DNA of 64,000 nucleotides from Methylomicrobium sp. wino1 (lineage in GTDB: Bacteria > Pseudomonadota > Gammaproteobacteria > Methylococcales > Methylomonadaceae), in contig NZ_CP024202.1 in the NCBI RefSeq assembly GCF_003932755.1, positions 4,650,001 to 4,714,000 on the forward strand. Direction: 5' to 3'. Position numbers and translations under genes: made by a program. The notes beneath the pieces were generated by a model. That model did no database searches. It was not told the origin of the DNA and saw only the letters and a program-made list of their open reading frames with translations. Positions 45,807-55,343 of this stretch are shown here, piece after piece (position 1 is the stretch's first letter; the number at the start of each line of letters is the position of its first letter).

Positions 45807-47276
45807 TTAATTATCATCAGGCAATTCGAAAACTACGCTGATTCCTCCAAGCGGCGAATCTTCCAATCCTATTTTGCCGTGCCTGCTTTCGACGATACGC
45901 CGTGCGATAGGTAAACCGATACCGGCTCCCGCAGGCGTGTCGGTCGTAGTCAATCGCTCGAAGATTTCAAAAACTCTCTCCCGGTATTGCAGAGGAATAC
46001 CGGGGCCGTTGTCGCTGATGCGGTAACGGCTTAGTTTGCCGACGCGTTCTCCGCTGATATGAATTTCAGGAACGGCGTTATCATCGGTAGGCAAGCCATG
46101 GCTTAGTGCATTGTCCATCAATATCCAAAACAAATCGGTCAACCGCGATTTATCTAATGTTGCCGGAGGTAATTTATCGAGGTGTAATTGTACATGGGCG
46201 CGTTTAACGCGAGACTCTAAGCGTTGCAGTAGACTAGACACCAGGGCATCGACATCCTGAATGCCAACCTTTTCGACCGGCTCGCCGGCCGCTATAAATA
46301 ATTGAATATCCTTAACCAACATTCGCAAGTGCGCAGCATCGCGTTCCAAAACTTGCAAGTCTTGATAAACCTCATCATTATGCGCTTCCGGCATGGTTTT
46401 TAAGTGGCCTTGCAAACGCTGGCTATAACTCACCAGGCGCCGGGTCGGCTCCATCAAATGATGAGCAGAAATTTCGGCGAATCGAGTCAGATACGCATTC
46501 GCGCTGACAATTTCCCGGTTTTTTCTAATTAATGCAGCCTCGTTGAGCTTTCGCTCCTCGATGCGCCGCCGAATTAATAATCCGATTGCATAGATAGCAG
46601 CCAAGCCCATAATCCAAATAACGGCCAGCAACAGTATCTTTTCCGGATCGATCCTCGCCGCACCCTCCAAATAAGATTGCAGGGACACGGAAACGCCGAC
46701 GCCTCCCAAGACATCGCCGACACGGTAACCTTGCTCGCTGTGGCATTTCAAACAATATTCGTCGGCCACCATGGCGCTCATCAAGCGAATATAAGGCTCG
46801 CCGTTAATCAGGGCTTGTTCAAAAACTTCCGTTTCGCCCCGCTCGAATTGGTGCAAGGCCGCCGCCTCCCATTCATCGGGTGCATTATCGGGATTCAAAG
46901 GCTTAAAGCCGGTGATCCTTCCTTTAACACCATAAAGCTCTTCGTATTCGTCCATGACTTGCCTAAGCAAATACGCCGGATTCATTAATGTCAGTTTGAT
47001 TCCGGACGGCGTGCTGATATCCCGCTCGGCAATATGCGATAAGGCGGGGTTCGGGCGAGTCCGTTCATCGACAGGAACATAGACGCCGCCATGGCGCGCC
47101 GCCCATTTACGCAAAGCCACATCTTTGTTGAAATGACCGCGCGCTTCCTTAATCGCCATTTCCTGCGCGTACCAAATAGACATATGGCTATCCCAAAAAA
47201 AGAAGCCTGCCACCGAAGCGGTCCAAAGTACCGAGACGACAAGCAATGCTTTCAGCGGCATCGAAGCCTTATTCAT
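45807..47276 (-). CDS. Membrane histidine kinase with DUF3365 haem-type sensor
   Basis: The ATG at 47276 overlaps the preceding kinase gene by 8 bp and has GGGGAG upstream, giving 489 residues. It has a TM helix (about 8-28), a periplasmic DUF3365 sensor with a CLKCHSEQ motif (CxxCH, about residue 180) suggesting c-type haem, a second TM (about 215-238), a HisKA-like segment with AHHLMEPTRRLVSYS (about 280-295), and an HATPase domain with DNALSHGL, DNGPGIP and GAGIGLPIARRIVESRHG. It should phosphorylate a response regulator encoded elsewhere. It is the third gene of a three-kinase operon. Confidence 0.9.
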   Translation of the reverse strand: MNKASMPLKALLVVSVLWTASVAGFFFWDSHMSIWYAQEMAIKEARGHFNKDVALRKWAARHGGVYVPVDERTRPNPALSHIAERDISTPSGIKLTLMNPAYLLRQVMDEYEELYGVKGRITGFKPLNPDNAPDEWEAAALHQFERGETEVFEQALINGEPYIRLMSAMVADEYCLKCHSEQGYRVGDVLGGVGVSVSLQSYLEGAARIDPEKILLLAVIWIMGLAAIYAIGLLIRRRIEERKLNEAALIRKNREIVSANAYLTRFAEISAHHLMEPTRRLVSYSQRLQGHLKTMPEAHNDEVYQDLQVLERDAAHLRMLVKDIQLFIAAGEPVEKVGIQDVDALVSSLLQRLESRVKRAHVQLHLDKLPPATLDKSRLTDLFWILMDNALSHGLPTDDNAVPEIHISGERVGKLSRYRISDNGPGIPLQYRERVFEIFERLTTTDTPAGAGIGLPIARRIVESRHGKIGLEDSPLGGISVVFELPDDN

Positions 47277-49713
47277 AAAGCAGCTCCCCGGCATGCTGTT
47301 GCGGCGGGTTGCTAAGTGGGAGCTCGAAACTAAAAGTGCTACCGCAACCCTCGCCTTGCGATTCCGCGCGAATATTTCCTCCATGATGTTCGACGATCCT
47401 TCGGCACAATGCCAGCCCCATGCCGGTTCCTTCGTAGCGGGATCTTAATTGAAGTCGGCTGAAAAATTGAAATAGCCGATCGATTTGCGTAGGGTCGATA
47501 CCGATGCCATTATCTCGAATAGACACCTGCCAATTAGCCAAGTCGACATTAGAACTGATCTCGATGCGCGGCTGAATATCTGTTTCCCGATATTTAAGCG
47601 CATTACCGATCAAGTTTTGGAACAAGCGACTCAATTCGTCGCGACTGGCAAAGACAGTCGGCCACACTCCTCGCACATCGATTTCAGCCTGCGTGCCGAC
47701 AATATCCGGCTGTAAAAACCCCATCGCTTCATCCAGCGCTTCCTTGCTTTTTAACCATGTCTTTGGCTCGGTTTTTCGCCCCACGCGCGAATAATCCAGT
47801 AACGAAACGATCATCGCATCCATGCGTCTAGCCCCATCGAGCGCAAAAGCCATATTAGTTCTGCTTTCTTCATCCAAGGTGTCGCGCAAAGCGCGTTCCA
47901 ATAATTGCAGATGACCTGTGATCATGCGTAAAGGCTGGCGCATATCGTGCGACACGCTATAGGCGAATTGTTCGAGATCAACATTGGATCGAAGCAATTC
48001 TTCTTCGATTCGTTTCTGTTCGGTCACATCGCGACTAATACCGAACAATCCGACAACCGTCTTGCCGTCGCAGTCGAATACCGGCCATTTATTAGTATTG
48101 ACCCAGCGGAGCTGTCCTTGTAAATCATAGTAAGGGTCAACCTTATTGATCAACGGCTTTCCATCCTTAAAAATAGGCTTTTCTTCTTCATAATAGACAC
48201 GCGCGATTTCTTCCGGAAAAATTTCCGAATCGTGCTTACCGACTAATTCTCGCCAATTGCCGTAACCGGTAACCGTCGCCAATGTTTTACTGCAAAAGCG
48301 AATACGACTATCTTGATCCTTGAAATACACATAATCCGACGTATTATCGAGAAAGGTATTGAAATCGCGGTTTAACTCTTGAGCGGCTTGCTCATAAAGT
48401 TTTCGCTCGGTGATATCGTTAATGAAGCCGTGCCATAGCACACTGTTATCTTCAAGCCTTTCCGGTCGGCTATCCCCTCGCAGCCAACGCAAACCTTGCT
48501 TTGGCAATATAACACGATATTCTTGATGCCATGGAGTCATCGAGGTAGCCGACTCCCGGATAGAAGACATCACGTTATTCCGATCCTCGGTATGTATTCT
48601 CGCGATCACCAAAGCGGCATCTTCACGCACTTGCTCAGGAGTGACTTCATATATGTCTTTAATGCCGCAACTCGCAAAAGGGAAACAAGATCGACCATCG
48701 GAAAACAATCGAAATTGATAAATAACGCCGGGAACCTGTTCGGACAGCTTCGTCAATAGATCGTGACTTTCCTGTAAAGCGCTCTCGCTCCGATCTAAAC
48801 CGGCCACCTGTCGCCGTATCAGATACAATAATACGAACAACACTGACGAAACGACTAAAAACAGCGCGATAGCCCAAGCAATCATGGCATGCTCGACGGC
48901 CATCACCGAAGTCATTTCGGCGGACGTCAATATTCGAAGAGGAAAATCAGCCATGCGCTTTTCGACAACCCAATACGCCTTACCGCCAAATGGCGATGTC
49001 ACCCTGCCCGACCGTTGTCTTTTATCCCGATAAGGCTCCAGCACTTCACGCAATCGAGCGCCGGAATCGCCAGATACGCGCGGATTGCGAAACCACACCT
49101 CGTTATCATTATTCATCACGACCAAAGTCGACCCTGGTACGCGCTCTATACCGGCAAAAACTTCGGCCAAGCGATCAATCGAAACAATCGCAACTACCGT
49201 TCCGGCAAAATGTCGTTCATCATCGAAATAGGGTCGACTTAATGAGACCTCATAATCCCCTTCGCTTATCGATGAAGACATTGGAGAACTCACAAACAGG
49301 CGATCTTCAGAACGATTTAAATGATAGGTGTAAGAGGGGTGATCAAAAACAACCGGCTTATCGCCGGATCCGGCCCAATGAATGACCGCACCGTCGCGAT
49401 CGGCAATTAACAAATCTATTAGCTCAGGATTGGCGGCCAATTCGTCCTGAAACAATTCATCGGCCTTACCTTGCTTCAGCAAGAGCCGTGTTTTAAGCAA
49501 AAAACGATCGATATCGACCAGGACGCGATATAGCAAGACCTCGTTGACACTGGTCGCGGCAGAAGTATGGGTTGCCAAGCCATGAAGGCGATTGATACGT
49601 TCATTTCTGACAACATAGACGATGAACAGAGCAAACAATAGCAATATCCCGCATACGCCCAACGTCACAGTGCGGCGTAGTTTTCGATAAGACCCATTGT
49701 TGCTCTGATTCAT
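47269..49713 (-). CDS. Membrane histidine kinase, Cache-PAS-PAS-HisKA-HATPase
   Basis: The gene encodes 814 residues. TM1 (about 14-32) is followed by a periplasmic double-Cache-like sensor (about 35-275), TM2 (about 283-305), two PAS domains (about 325-445 and 450-570, each followed by DITERK or DVTEQK), HisKA with SHDMRQPLRMI (about 590) and HATPase (NALKYRE, DNGIGID, GTGMGLALCRRIVEHHGG). It has no receiver domain. It starts 18 bp after the CHASE kinase gene stops and its end overlaps the next kinase gene. Its dimerisation region and ATPase closely resemble those of the CHASE kinase, so the two are likely duplicates with different sensors. Confidence 0.93.
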   Translation of the reverse strand: MNQSNNGSYRKLRRTVTLGVCGILLLFALFIVYVVRNERINRLHGLATHTSAATSVNEVLLYRVLVDIDRFLLKTRLLLKQGKADELFQDELAANPELIDLLIADRDGAVIHWAGSGDKPVVFDHPSYTYHLNRSEDRLFVSSPMSSSISEGDYEVSLSRPYFDDERHFAGTVVAIVSIDRLAEVFAGIERVPGSTLVVMNNDNEVWFRNPRVSGDSGARLREVLEPYRDKRQRSGRVTSPFGGKAYWVVEKRMADFPLRILTSAEMTSVMAVEHAMIAWAIALFLVVSSVLFVLLYLIRRQVAGLDRSESALQESHDLLTKLSEQVPGVIYQFRLFSDGRSCFPFASCGIKDIYEVTPEQVREDAALVIARIHTEDRNNVMSSIRESATSMTPWHQEYRVILPKQGLRWLRGDSRPERLEDNSVLWHGFINDITERKLYEQAAQELNRDFNTFLDNTSDYVYFKDQDSRIRFCSKTLATVTGYGNWRELVGKHDSEIFPEEIARVYYEEEKPIFKDGKPLINKVDPYYDLQGQLRWVNTNKWPVFDCDGKTVVGLFGISRDVTEQKRIEEELLRSNVDLEQFAYSVSHDMRQPLRMITGHLQLLERALRDTLDEESRTNMAFALDGARRMDAMIVSLLDYSRVGRKTEPKTWLKSKEALDEAMGFLQPDIVGTQAEIDVRGVWPTVFASRDELSRLFQNLIGNALKYRETDIQPRIEISSNVDLANWQVSIRDNGIGIDPTQIDRLFQFFSRLQLRSRYEGTGMGLALCRRIVEHHGGNIRAESQGEGCGSTFSFELPLSNPPQQHAGELLYE

Positions 49714-49731
49714 GGTGCGTTCGCTGAAAAA

Positions 49732-51900
49732 CTAGTCGGATACCTCATTCTGCGCCAATGGTATTTCAAAAACAAATGCGCTGCCTTTGCCTTCTCCTTC
49801 CGACTCGGCCCAGATGCGACCGCCATGATGCTCGACAATGCGCCGACACAAGGCCAAGCCCATGCCGTTACCGTCGAAGCGCGCCCGTGACTGTAATCGG
49901 CTAAAAAATTGAAACAATTTATCGATTTGCTTGGGTTCGATCCCGATACCATTGTCGGCAATGCGTACCGCCCATAACCCCGCGTGCTCGCTTGAAATCA
50001 CGGTGACTTGCGGCACCTTACTGCCATCGTGATACTTAATGGCATTAGCGATCAAATTTTGCAACAAGCGTGTCATTTCATCGCGGCTCGCGATCAGAAC
50101 AGGCCAATCACCCTGTATGACGATATCGGCGCGCTTCTCTTCGATTTCCACAGCTAAAAATTGCAACGCTTCATCCAAGGACTCGCGGGTTTCCAAGCTA
50201 ATCTTAGGCTCGGTCTTACGACCGACACGAGAATAGTCGAGTAACGAAACGATCATCGAATCCATTCGTTTGGCTCCATCGAGCGCAAAGGCCAAGCTCT
50301 CTTTATCGTCTTCGTTCAATCGTTCAGCCAAACCAAGCTCCAACAAATGCAAATGTCCGGCAATCGTTCTAAGCGGTTGCCGCATATCATGGGAGACACT
50401 GTAGGCAAATTGCTCGAGATCGGCATTCGAGCGCGCTAAGGCCTCGGAGTTTGTTCGTAATATCGTTTCCACCTGTCTACGCTCGGTGATGTCGATACAA
50501 GAACCTATGTAACCGGAAAAATCCCCATGATCATCGACTCGCGGCACCCCATGATCGTCGATCCATCGATAGTCGCCGTCGAAGCGCCTTAAGCGAAATT
50601 CCATACGAAACGGCTCGCGACGATTGAAATGATCTAGATAAAAATCGATACAGTGCTGTCTATCGTCGGGATGGACGTCTTCCAGCCAACCGTTATCCGT
50701 TTCTTGATCTAAGGTTCGTCCCGTAAAACCTAGCCAAACCTTATTAAACCAAAAACAGCGGCTGTCAGTCCCGGAAATCCAAATCAATACCGGCGCCGAA
50801 TCGGCCATTTGCCGAAAGCGCGCCTCGCTCTCGCGTAGCTCACGCGTCATCTCGGTTGCCAACGCCAGCGCTCTAGCGCGCCCGGACGCCAATTGCCAAA
50901 TGATTGTCGCCAACAACACACTCAGCGTTATCCCGGCAGCGGCTATGTAACGCGGTTTATCCAGACTAACCCGGTGTTTGAAGCTGGCCCCGGGATTCAC
51001 CGCTAAAGTCCAAGAATGGCCATCAATCTCGATCGTTCGTACCGTGTTTAAATAGTTGAGGCTCGATAAAGCCTCGGACGAGCTACCATGCATTCTCGTC
51101 TTTTCGGCCATCGTTTCGCCGTCGAATATCTCCAGACTCAAGTCGGATGCGCGTTCTCCGCCAACCCCCGCCATGAAATCATCCATGCGAAACGGTGCAT
51201 AGACCCAAGCAACGATATTGCGGCGCCGTTCTTCGATAGAATCATAAGCCGCGTTTTCGCGGAATAATGGCAAATACATCAAAAAACCGGCTTGCACAGC
51301 TTCATCGGTTTCCTGAACCAATATAACTTTACCTGAGATGCGTGTTTCATTTAGATCGCGCGAATCGGCCATCGCTTTTCTGCGGACCGGCTCGGAATAC
51401 ATATCGTAACCAAAGGCTCGAAGATTGCGATCGGCGAACGGTTCAAGGTATAAAATCGAACTATAAATGTCACGCTCGCCTTCCGGTCGAATCGAGTAGT
51501 TCGGGAACCCTTGAGTGCGAATATCGGCAATATGTTTATCTTTGTCATGACTGGGCACAACTACCGAAAAACCGATACCTTGAATACCGGGGAAATTCCG
51601 CTCGATTTTCAACGTATCCACATAAATACGAAATTCCTTTCGATCGACATGATCGGAAGAAATGAACAATCCTTTTACGCCTAATAAAACTTGCTCGTAA
51701 GCCGCCATACGTTGCTCAATGCGGTCTATAATCTCCCTAACCCTAAAATCGAAATCGATTTTCAAATTGCGCTCAAGATCGGCTTCTGCGTTTTTCCAAA
51801 CTCCGAAAGTCGCTCCAAGCGAAAGTAGCAAAACGAGACTCGATATCAGCAGTGGAAAAAGATGACGTAAATAGGATGGGCCCGAAGAATGTATCGGCAT
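49732..51900 (-). CDS. Membrane histidine kinase, CHASE-PAS-HisKA-HATPase
   Basis: The frame stays open to 52179, but the extra N-terminus is translated repeat DNA; the start is taken as the ATG at 51900 (MPIHSSGPSYLRHL), with 51936 (MLYPGLTFLIFL) as an alternative. The 722 residues have TM1 (about 15-35), a CHASE sensor (about 75-275), TM2 (about 312-330), PAS with a PAC tail (about 355-475, ending DITERRQ), HisKA with SHDMRQPLRTIAGHL (about 500) and HATPase (NAIKYHD, DNGIGIE, GNGMGLALCRRIVEHHGG). It is the first gene of the three-kinase operon. Confidence 0.92.
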   Translation of the reverse strand: MPIHSSGPSYLRHLFPLLISSLVLLLSLGATFGVWKNAEADLERNLKIDFDFRVREIIDRIEQRMAAYEQVLLGVKGLFISSDHVDRKEFRIYVDTLKIERNFPGIQGIGFSVVVPSHDKDKHIADIRTQGFPNYSIRPEGERDIYSSILYLEPFADRNLRAFGYDMYSEPVRRKAMADSRDLNETRISGKVILVQETDEAVQAGFLMYLPLFRENAAYDSIEERRRNIVAWVYAPFRMDDFMAGVGGERASDLSLEIFDGETMAEKTRMHGSSSEALSSLNYLNTVRTIEIDGHSWTLAVNPGASFKHRVSLDKPRYIAAAGITLSVLLATIIWQLASGRARALALATEMTRELRESEARFRQMADSAPVLIWISGTDSRCFWFNKVWLGFTGRTLDQETDNGWLEDVHPDDRQHCIDFYLDHFNRREPFRMEFRLRRFDGDYRWIDDHGVPRVDDHGDFSGYIGSCIDITERRQVETILRTNSEALARSNADLEQFAYSVSHDMRQPLRTIAGHLHLLELGLAERLNEDDKESLAFALDGAKRMDSMIVSLLDYSRVGRKTEPKISLETRESLDEALQFLAVEIEEKRADIVIQGDWPVLIASRDEMTRLLQNLIANAIKYHDGSKVPQVTVISSEHAGLWAVRIADNGIGIEPKQIDKLFQFFSRLQSRARFDGNGMGLALCRRIVEHHGGRIWAESEGEGKGSAFVFEIPLAQNEVSD

Positions 51901-51974
51901 GAGAAATATGAGAAAGGTTAATCCTGGATAAAGCATTTCACCACGAGGATCATGAAAAATAAAACGTTTTTTCT

Positions 51975-52262
51975 GGCTCCCACAATCCTCCGTGGGGACC
52001 CATACTTTAGCCGCCGAAACAACATCGGTAAGCATTCCCACGCTGGAGCGGTGGGAGCGAGGAAAAGTTTCTGGTTCCCACGGTCCTCTGTGGGAACCCA
52101 TACCTTGGCTACCGAAACAACATCGGTAAGCATTCCCACGCTGGAGCGGTGGGAGCGAGGAAAAGTTTCTGGTTCCCACGGTCCTCTGTGGGAACCCATA
52201 CCTTGGCTACCGAAACAACATCGGTAATCATTCCCACGCTGGAGCGGTGGGAGCGAGGAATA
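51975..52262. repeat. Three tandem 98-bp repeat units, family D
   Basis: Units begin at 51975, 52073 and 52171. Each contains a hairpin such as GGTTCCCAC-N8-GTGGGAACC, an ACATCGGTAAGCATTCCCAC stretch and GCTGGAGCGGTGGGAGCGAG. The second and third are almost identical; the first has several differences. Single copies occur at 59359-59449 and (reversed) 43612-43700. The repeats create spurious ORFs on both strands in front of the CHASE kinase gene. They fill most of the 51901-52347 gap. Confidence 0.9.
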
Positions 52263-52347
52263 AGCCTATTGATATGAAAGTTCAAAGAACCAAGCCGAAC
52301 ATATCGGGTCTACACTTGTAACCTTACGCATAAACAATGTTACCGTC

Positions 52348-52860
52348 ATGACAATGATAGCATTCCTTTTGCTTTTGATAGCCATAAGCCCAACGGTTGA
52401 TGCCGATGTTTTTAAATGCATCGCATCATCAGGGAAAATTATTTACCAAGGCAAACCTTGCTCATCCGATGCACAACAAGAAAAAGTCCCGATAGAACCT
52501 ACCGACCCCCGCCAGTTGGCCGAGGCCGAAAGACGACTCGCCATCTGGCAAATGGAACGGGATAAGCAAAAAGCCGACAGACTGGAAGCCGAAAGAATGC
52601 AGAGGGAGGAACAGCATCGCTTCGAAGCGGTTGAGGCACTGAAACGTAGCGCTGAAGCGCAACGTCAACAAGCCGAAGCCGAATTAAGGCAGGCCGAAGC
52701 GTTAGAGAATCAATATCGAATGCCGGCTTACCCGTTCTATTATCTTCCCTATCAGTCAAGATTTCCTTATCGGGACCGCTATAGGGACATTAATCAACCT
52801 CCTAGACGGCCGAAGCGTGATTCTAAATCGACCTGGATGAGAAACTCCTCCCGTCGTTAG
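52348..52860 (+). CDS. DUF4124 domain protein, secreted
   Basis: The 170-residue precursor has a signal peptide ending near TVDA. It then shows DVFKCIASSGKIIYQGKPC, the DUF4124 pattern with two cysteines. The middle (about residues 50-120) is a long charged helix rich in Glu, Arg, Gln and Ala (EAERRLAIWQMERDKQK). The tail is rich in Tyr, Pro and Arg (YPFYYLPYQSRFPYRDRYRD). Its function is unknown; it is probably periplasmic or cell-wall facing. It stands between the kinase operon (divergent) and a DUF2782 gene. Confidence 0.88.
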   Translation: MTMIAFLLLLIAISPTVDADVFKCIASSGKIIYQGKPCSSDAQQEKVPIEPTDPRQLAEAERRLAIWQMERDKQKADRLEAERMQREEQHRFEAVEALKRSAEAQRQQAEAELRQAEALENQYRMPAYPFYYLPYQSRFPYRDRYRDINQPPRRPKRDSKSTWMRNSSRR

Positions 52861-52949
52861 CTCTTGAATGGTTTGCCGGAACTTTTTTCATTACGCTGAG
52901 CCCGCAAGCTGTCATAATAGGCCCCAATAACCGATTTAGAACAAATATC

Positions 52950-53390
52950 ATGATGCGTTTAACTTTAATTTACAGCTTACTGATTATTCCGGCATTCGCA
53001 TTATCGGCCCCGCCGCCCATTTTAATGGATATTCCCGACGTACCGGATATTCCGGCACCGGTGCAAAGCGGACAAGTGATGGAACCCGACCGGACGGTGA
53101 TACGTAGAAGTACGAAAACCACCGAAGCCCTTCCCGAAATTCCAGATGCGCCGATGCCTGTCGAAAGCGGCGAACCGATGGAACCCGATATTACGATCAT
53201 CCGGCGAGGCAAGGAACAAATACAGGAATATCGGATCAACGGCGAGTTGTATATGATCAAAATCGTTCCCGATATCGGCCCGGCTTATTATTTGATCGAC
53301 ACTGACGGCGACGGCAACATGGACGTCAGAGAAAGCGATCTGCATCGCGGCACACGAATCAATCAATGGAAATTGCTTGAATGGAATTGA
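52950..53390 (+). CDS. DUF2782 domain protein, secreted
   Basis: The 146-residue precursor has a short signal peptide cut near ALS. The C-terminal domain has the DUF2782 core: EYRINGELYMIKIVPDIGPA then YYLIDTDGDGNMDVRESD. Residues about 28-90 hold two tandem copies of a motif, DIPAPVQSGQVMEPDRTVIR and DAPMPVESGEPMEPDITIIR. The DTDGDGN segment could bind calcium. Function unknown. Confidence 0.88.
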   Translation: MMRLTLIYSLLIIPAFALSAPPPILMDIPDVPDIPAPVQSGQVMEPDRTVIRRSTKTTEALPEIPDAPMPVESGEPMEPDITIIRRGKEQIQEYRINGELYMIKIVPDIGPAYYLIDTDGDGNMDVRESDLHRGTRINQWKLLEWN

Positions 53391-53405
53391 TCGAAGAAGC
53401 TTAGT

Positions 53406-53428
53406 AGGGTGCGCATCGCGCACCTTTT
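53406..53428. repeat. GGGTGCGCATCGCGCACC repeat
   Basis: TAGGGTGCGCATCGCGCACC lies just after the DUF2782 gene; the same self-complementary unit occurs near 56606 and twice, inverted, at 61084-61163. Confidence 0.55.
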
Positions 53429-53530
53429 CAAGACACTGAAACAAACAGAATGGCAGGAAATTGGCGCGCGTTGCGACGCTCTACGAATGATCGATCGTTT
53501 GTCGGATGTAGTTTGCGGTAAATGAAATCC

Positions 53531-55102
53531 TCAACGCAAAAGAACATCCATGCTGACCCGCTCCAATAGCACCTTACGGTATGCTTCAGCCTTACTAACT
53601 TGCAGGTTTTCAAGCGGATTGAAATCGTCGGTGACGACCAAATCCCCTTCGGCCATCGCATAGCGCCGCTGACTCAATAGCTCCAGCATTTTTGGATTAC
53701 CCTGCCCTGCATGGATCGCAATCGGTTCATCGGACGCCATGAAAATAAAATCGTTAAACTCGGAACCCGGTTCGGAAATATAAACTCGCCGCTCGGCAAA
53801 CGCTTCGCCAAGGGTTCGGTAAACCAATTGCGCCGGCCGTTGACGCTTATTATCGGTAAACCCGACGAAATTGATCGCTAAAATGCCGCCGGGATTCAAA
53901 TGCGCCTTCAACTCCCGAAGCGTTTCTATACTCATCAAATGAGCAGGCTCGGAGCCCCCGGTAAAACAATCGTGAATAATCAAATCGTACGTCTTGGTCA
54001 ATTGCCGAATCTCATAACGCGCATCGCCGACGATCAAATCGCCTGACGGGCGATAATCGAAAAACTTCAATGCCGCCTCGGCCACCGCCGGATCGATCTC
54101 GATCGCATCGGTTTTGACGCCTTGCTTTTCCAAACCGTCCGCAATGTGCCCGCCGCCCAAGCCGATCAGCAATGCAGTTTTGGCCGCCGGGCGAAACAAC
54201 GGCAAGCGCTGCGTGACCCATTGATAAGACAACAAACCCTGCCGGACATTATTTATATCCGCAGCGCTAATCGTCGACGCATCGGACATCATGAAACGTA
54301 CTTTCTGGGTTTCGTCGTCGATCACGCGCACCCAACCGTAAACGCTCTCGGATTCGTAAAGCAAGGTCAAACCCTTACCCCAAGGCTGCGCACGATTATT
54401 TTCATACGCAAACGCACCGCTGCCCAAGCATGAAAAAATAATCACTGCCACACTAATCGTGGTTATTTGCCCTCCAGCTCCGCGCCGTTCATAAAGCGTC
54501 AACAACAACGCCAACAAGCCAAGTAAAGCGCTCAAACCGTACAGCACGGCTCGCGACCCGGTTACCGGCAGTAAATAAAAACCCAGGGCGATGGTACCGA
54601 TCACGCTACCGACCGTGCTGACCGCATAGACCGAACCCGACAAGGCCCCGACATTCGCCAATTGCCGCGCGGCCAGCTTGATCACGTAAGGCCCCGTCAT
54701 CGCCAACAAGGTCAACGGCAGCGTAAACAGTAAAAAAGCGCTGAAAAAAGCGCCGGCTCTAAGGCCCATCGGATCGGTCAGCAGCAACACCGGCCGGGTC
54801 AAGACCGGAATGATCACGGTCGTCAATGCGGCCAAAGCGATCAAATAAGACAAACGAATACGCGGCATGCGGTCGGCAATCCGGCCGCCGAGCCAGTAAC
54901 CGAAGGCCAACGCGATCATCGTTACCGAAATCAACGACGACCAAACATACAAACTGACGCCGTAAAACGGACCGATTAGCCGCGTGCCGAGCAATTCCAG
55001 CACCATTACCGAAGCACCGGTCAACGAAACGGTCAAATACAGTACGATCCGGTCGAAAGCGGAGAGAGTTGGACCGGATGAATGGGTACGCGATTTAGAC
55101 AT
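53531..55102 (-). CDS. Membrane-bound spermidine synthase-like protein (fused MFS/SpdSyn type)
   Basis: The ATG at 55102 (MSKSRTHSSGPTLSAFDR) with an AGG site is chosen; the frame extends to 55159. The N-terminal part (523 residues in all) has seven or so TM helices (about residues 20-240). It includes VLELLGTRLIGPFYGVSLYVW, typical of spermidine synthase-like membrane proteins. The C-terminal part (about 250-520) is an aminopropyltransferase-like fold with GLGGGHIADGL, AIEIDPAVAEAALKFF and DCFTGGSEPAHLMSIE. These proteins are often not true spermidine synthases; the product is unknown. It lies downstream of the first VPLPA-CTERM gene. Confidence 0.85.
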   Translation of the reverse strand: MSKSRTHSSGPTLSAFDRIVLYLTVSLTGASVMVLELLGTRLIGPFYGVSLYVWSSLISVTMIALAFGYWLGGRIADRMPRIRLSYLIALAALTTVIIPVLTRPVLLLTDPMGLRAGAFFSAFLLFTLPLTLLAMTGPYVIKLAARQLANVGALSGSVYAVSTVGSVIGTIALGFYLLPVTGSRAVLYGLSALLGLLALLLTLYERRGAGGQITTISVAVIIFSCLGSGAFAYENNRAQPWGKGLTLLYESESVYGWVRVIDDETQKVRFMMSDASTISAADINNVRQGLLSYQWVTQRLPLFRPAAKTALLIGLGGGHIADGLEKQGVKTDAIEIDPAVAEAALKFFDYRPSGDLIVGDARYEIRQLTKTYDLIIHDCFTGGSEPAHLMSIETLRELKAHLNPGGILAINFVGFTDNKRQRPAQLVYRTLGEAFAERRVYISEPGSEFNDFIFMASDEPIAIHAGQGNPKMLELLSQRRYAMAEGDLVVTDDFNPLENLQVSKAEAYRKVLLERVSMDVLLR

Positions 55103-55343
55103 AAAAAACCTATGAAACAAGAATAATCGACAAGCCAAGCAAGTCCCCGAACAGAACACCGCAGACTAGGATGTCAACGCCGTATCGAATCGGAAAAATT
55201 ATAGAATAAGAAACTTCATCCATCGATTGAAAATCGACCTTGAAAGTTGACATCCTTGTCCGGGGGATGCCGCATCCCAGCGACATTAACTGATGTAAAA
55301 AAACCCGAGGGCTTTTTCAAAAAGGCTAAATTCTAGAATTGAA

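Noticed and set aside
51918-52227. Short ORFs on both strands in the tandem repeats
   Set aside because: They are translations of the repeat units and share frames by virtue of the repeat, with no separate coding evidence.
51975-52262. CRISPR array
   Set aside because: The repeated unit is 98 bp with no unique spacers and contains hairpins; similar single units occur elsewhere in intergenic DNA.
55290-55322. Terminator after VPLPA-CTERM copy 1
   Set aside because: The GCCCTCGGG stem would have a loop of only about two to four bases, so a stable hairpin is doubtful.
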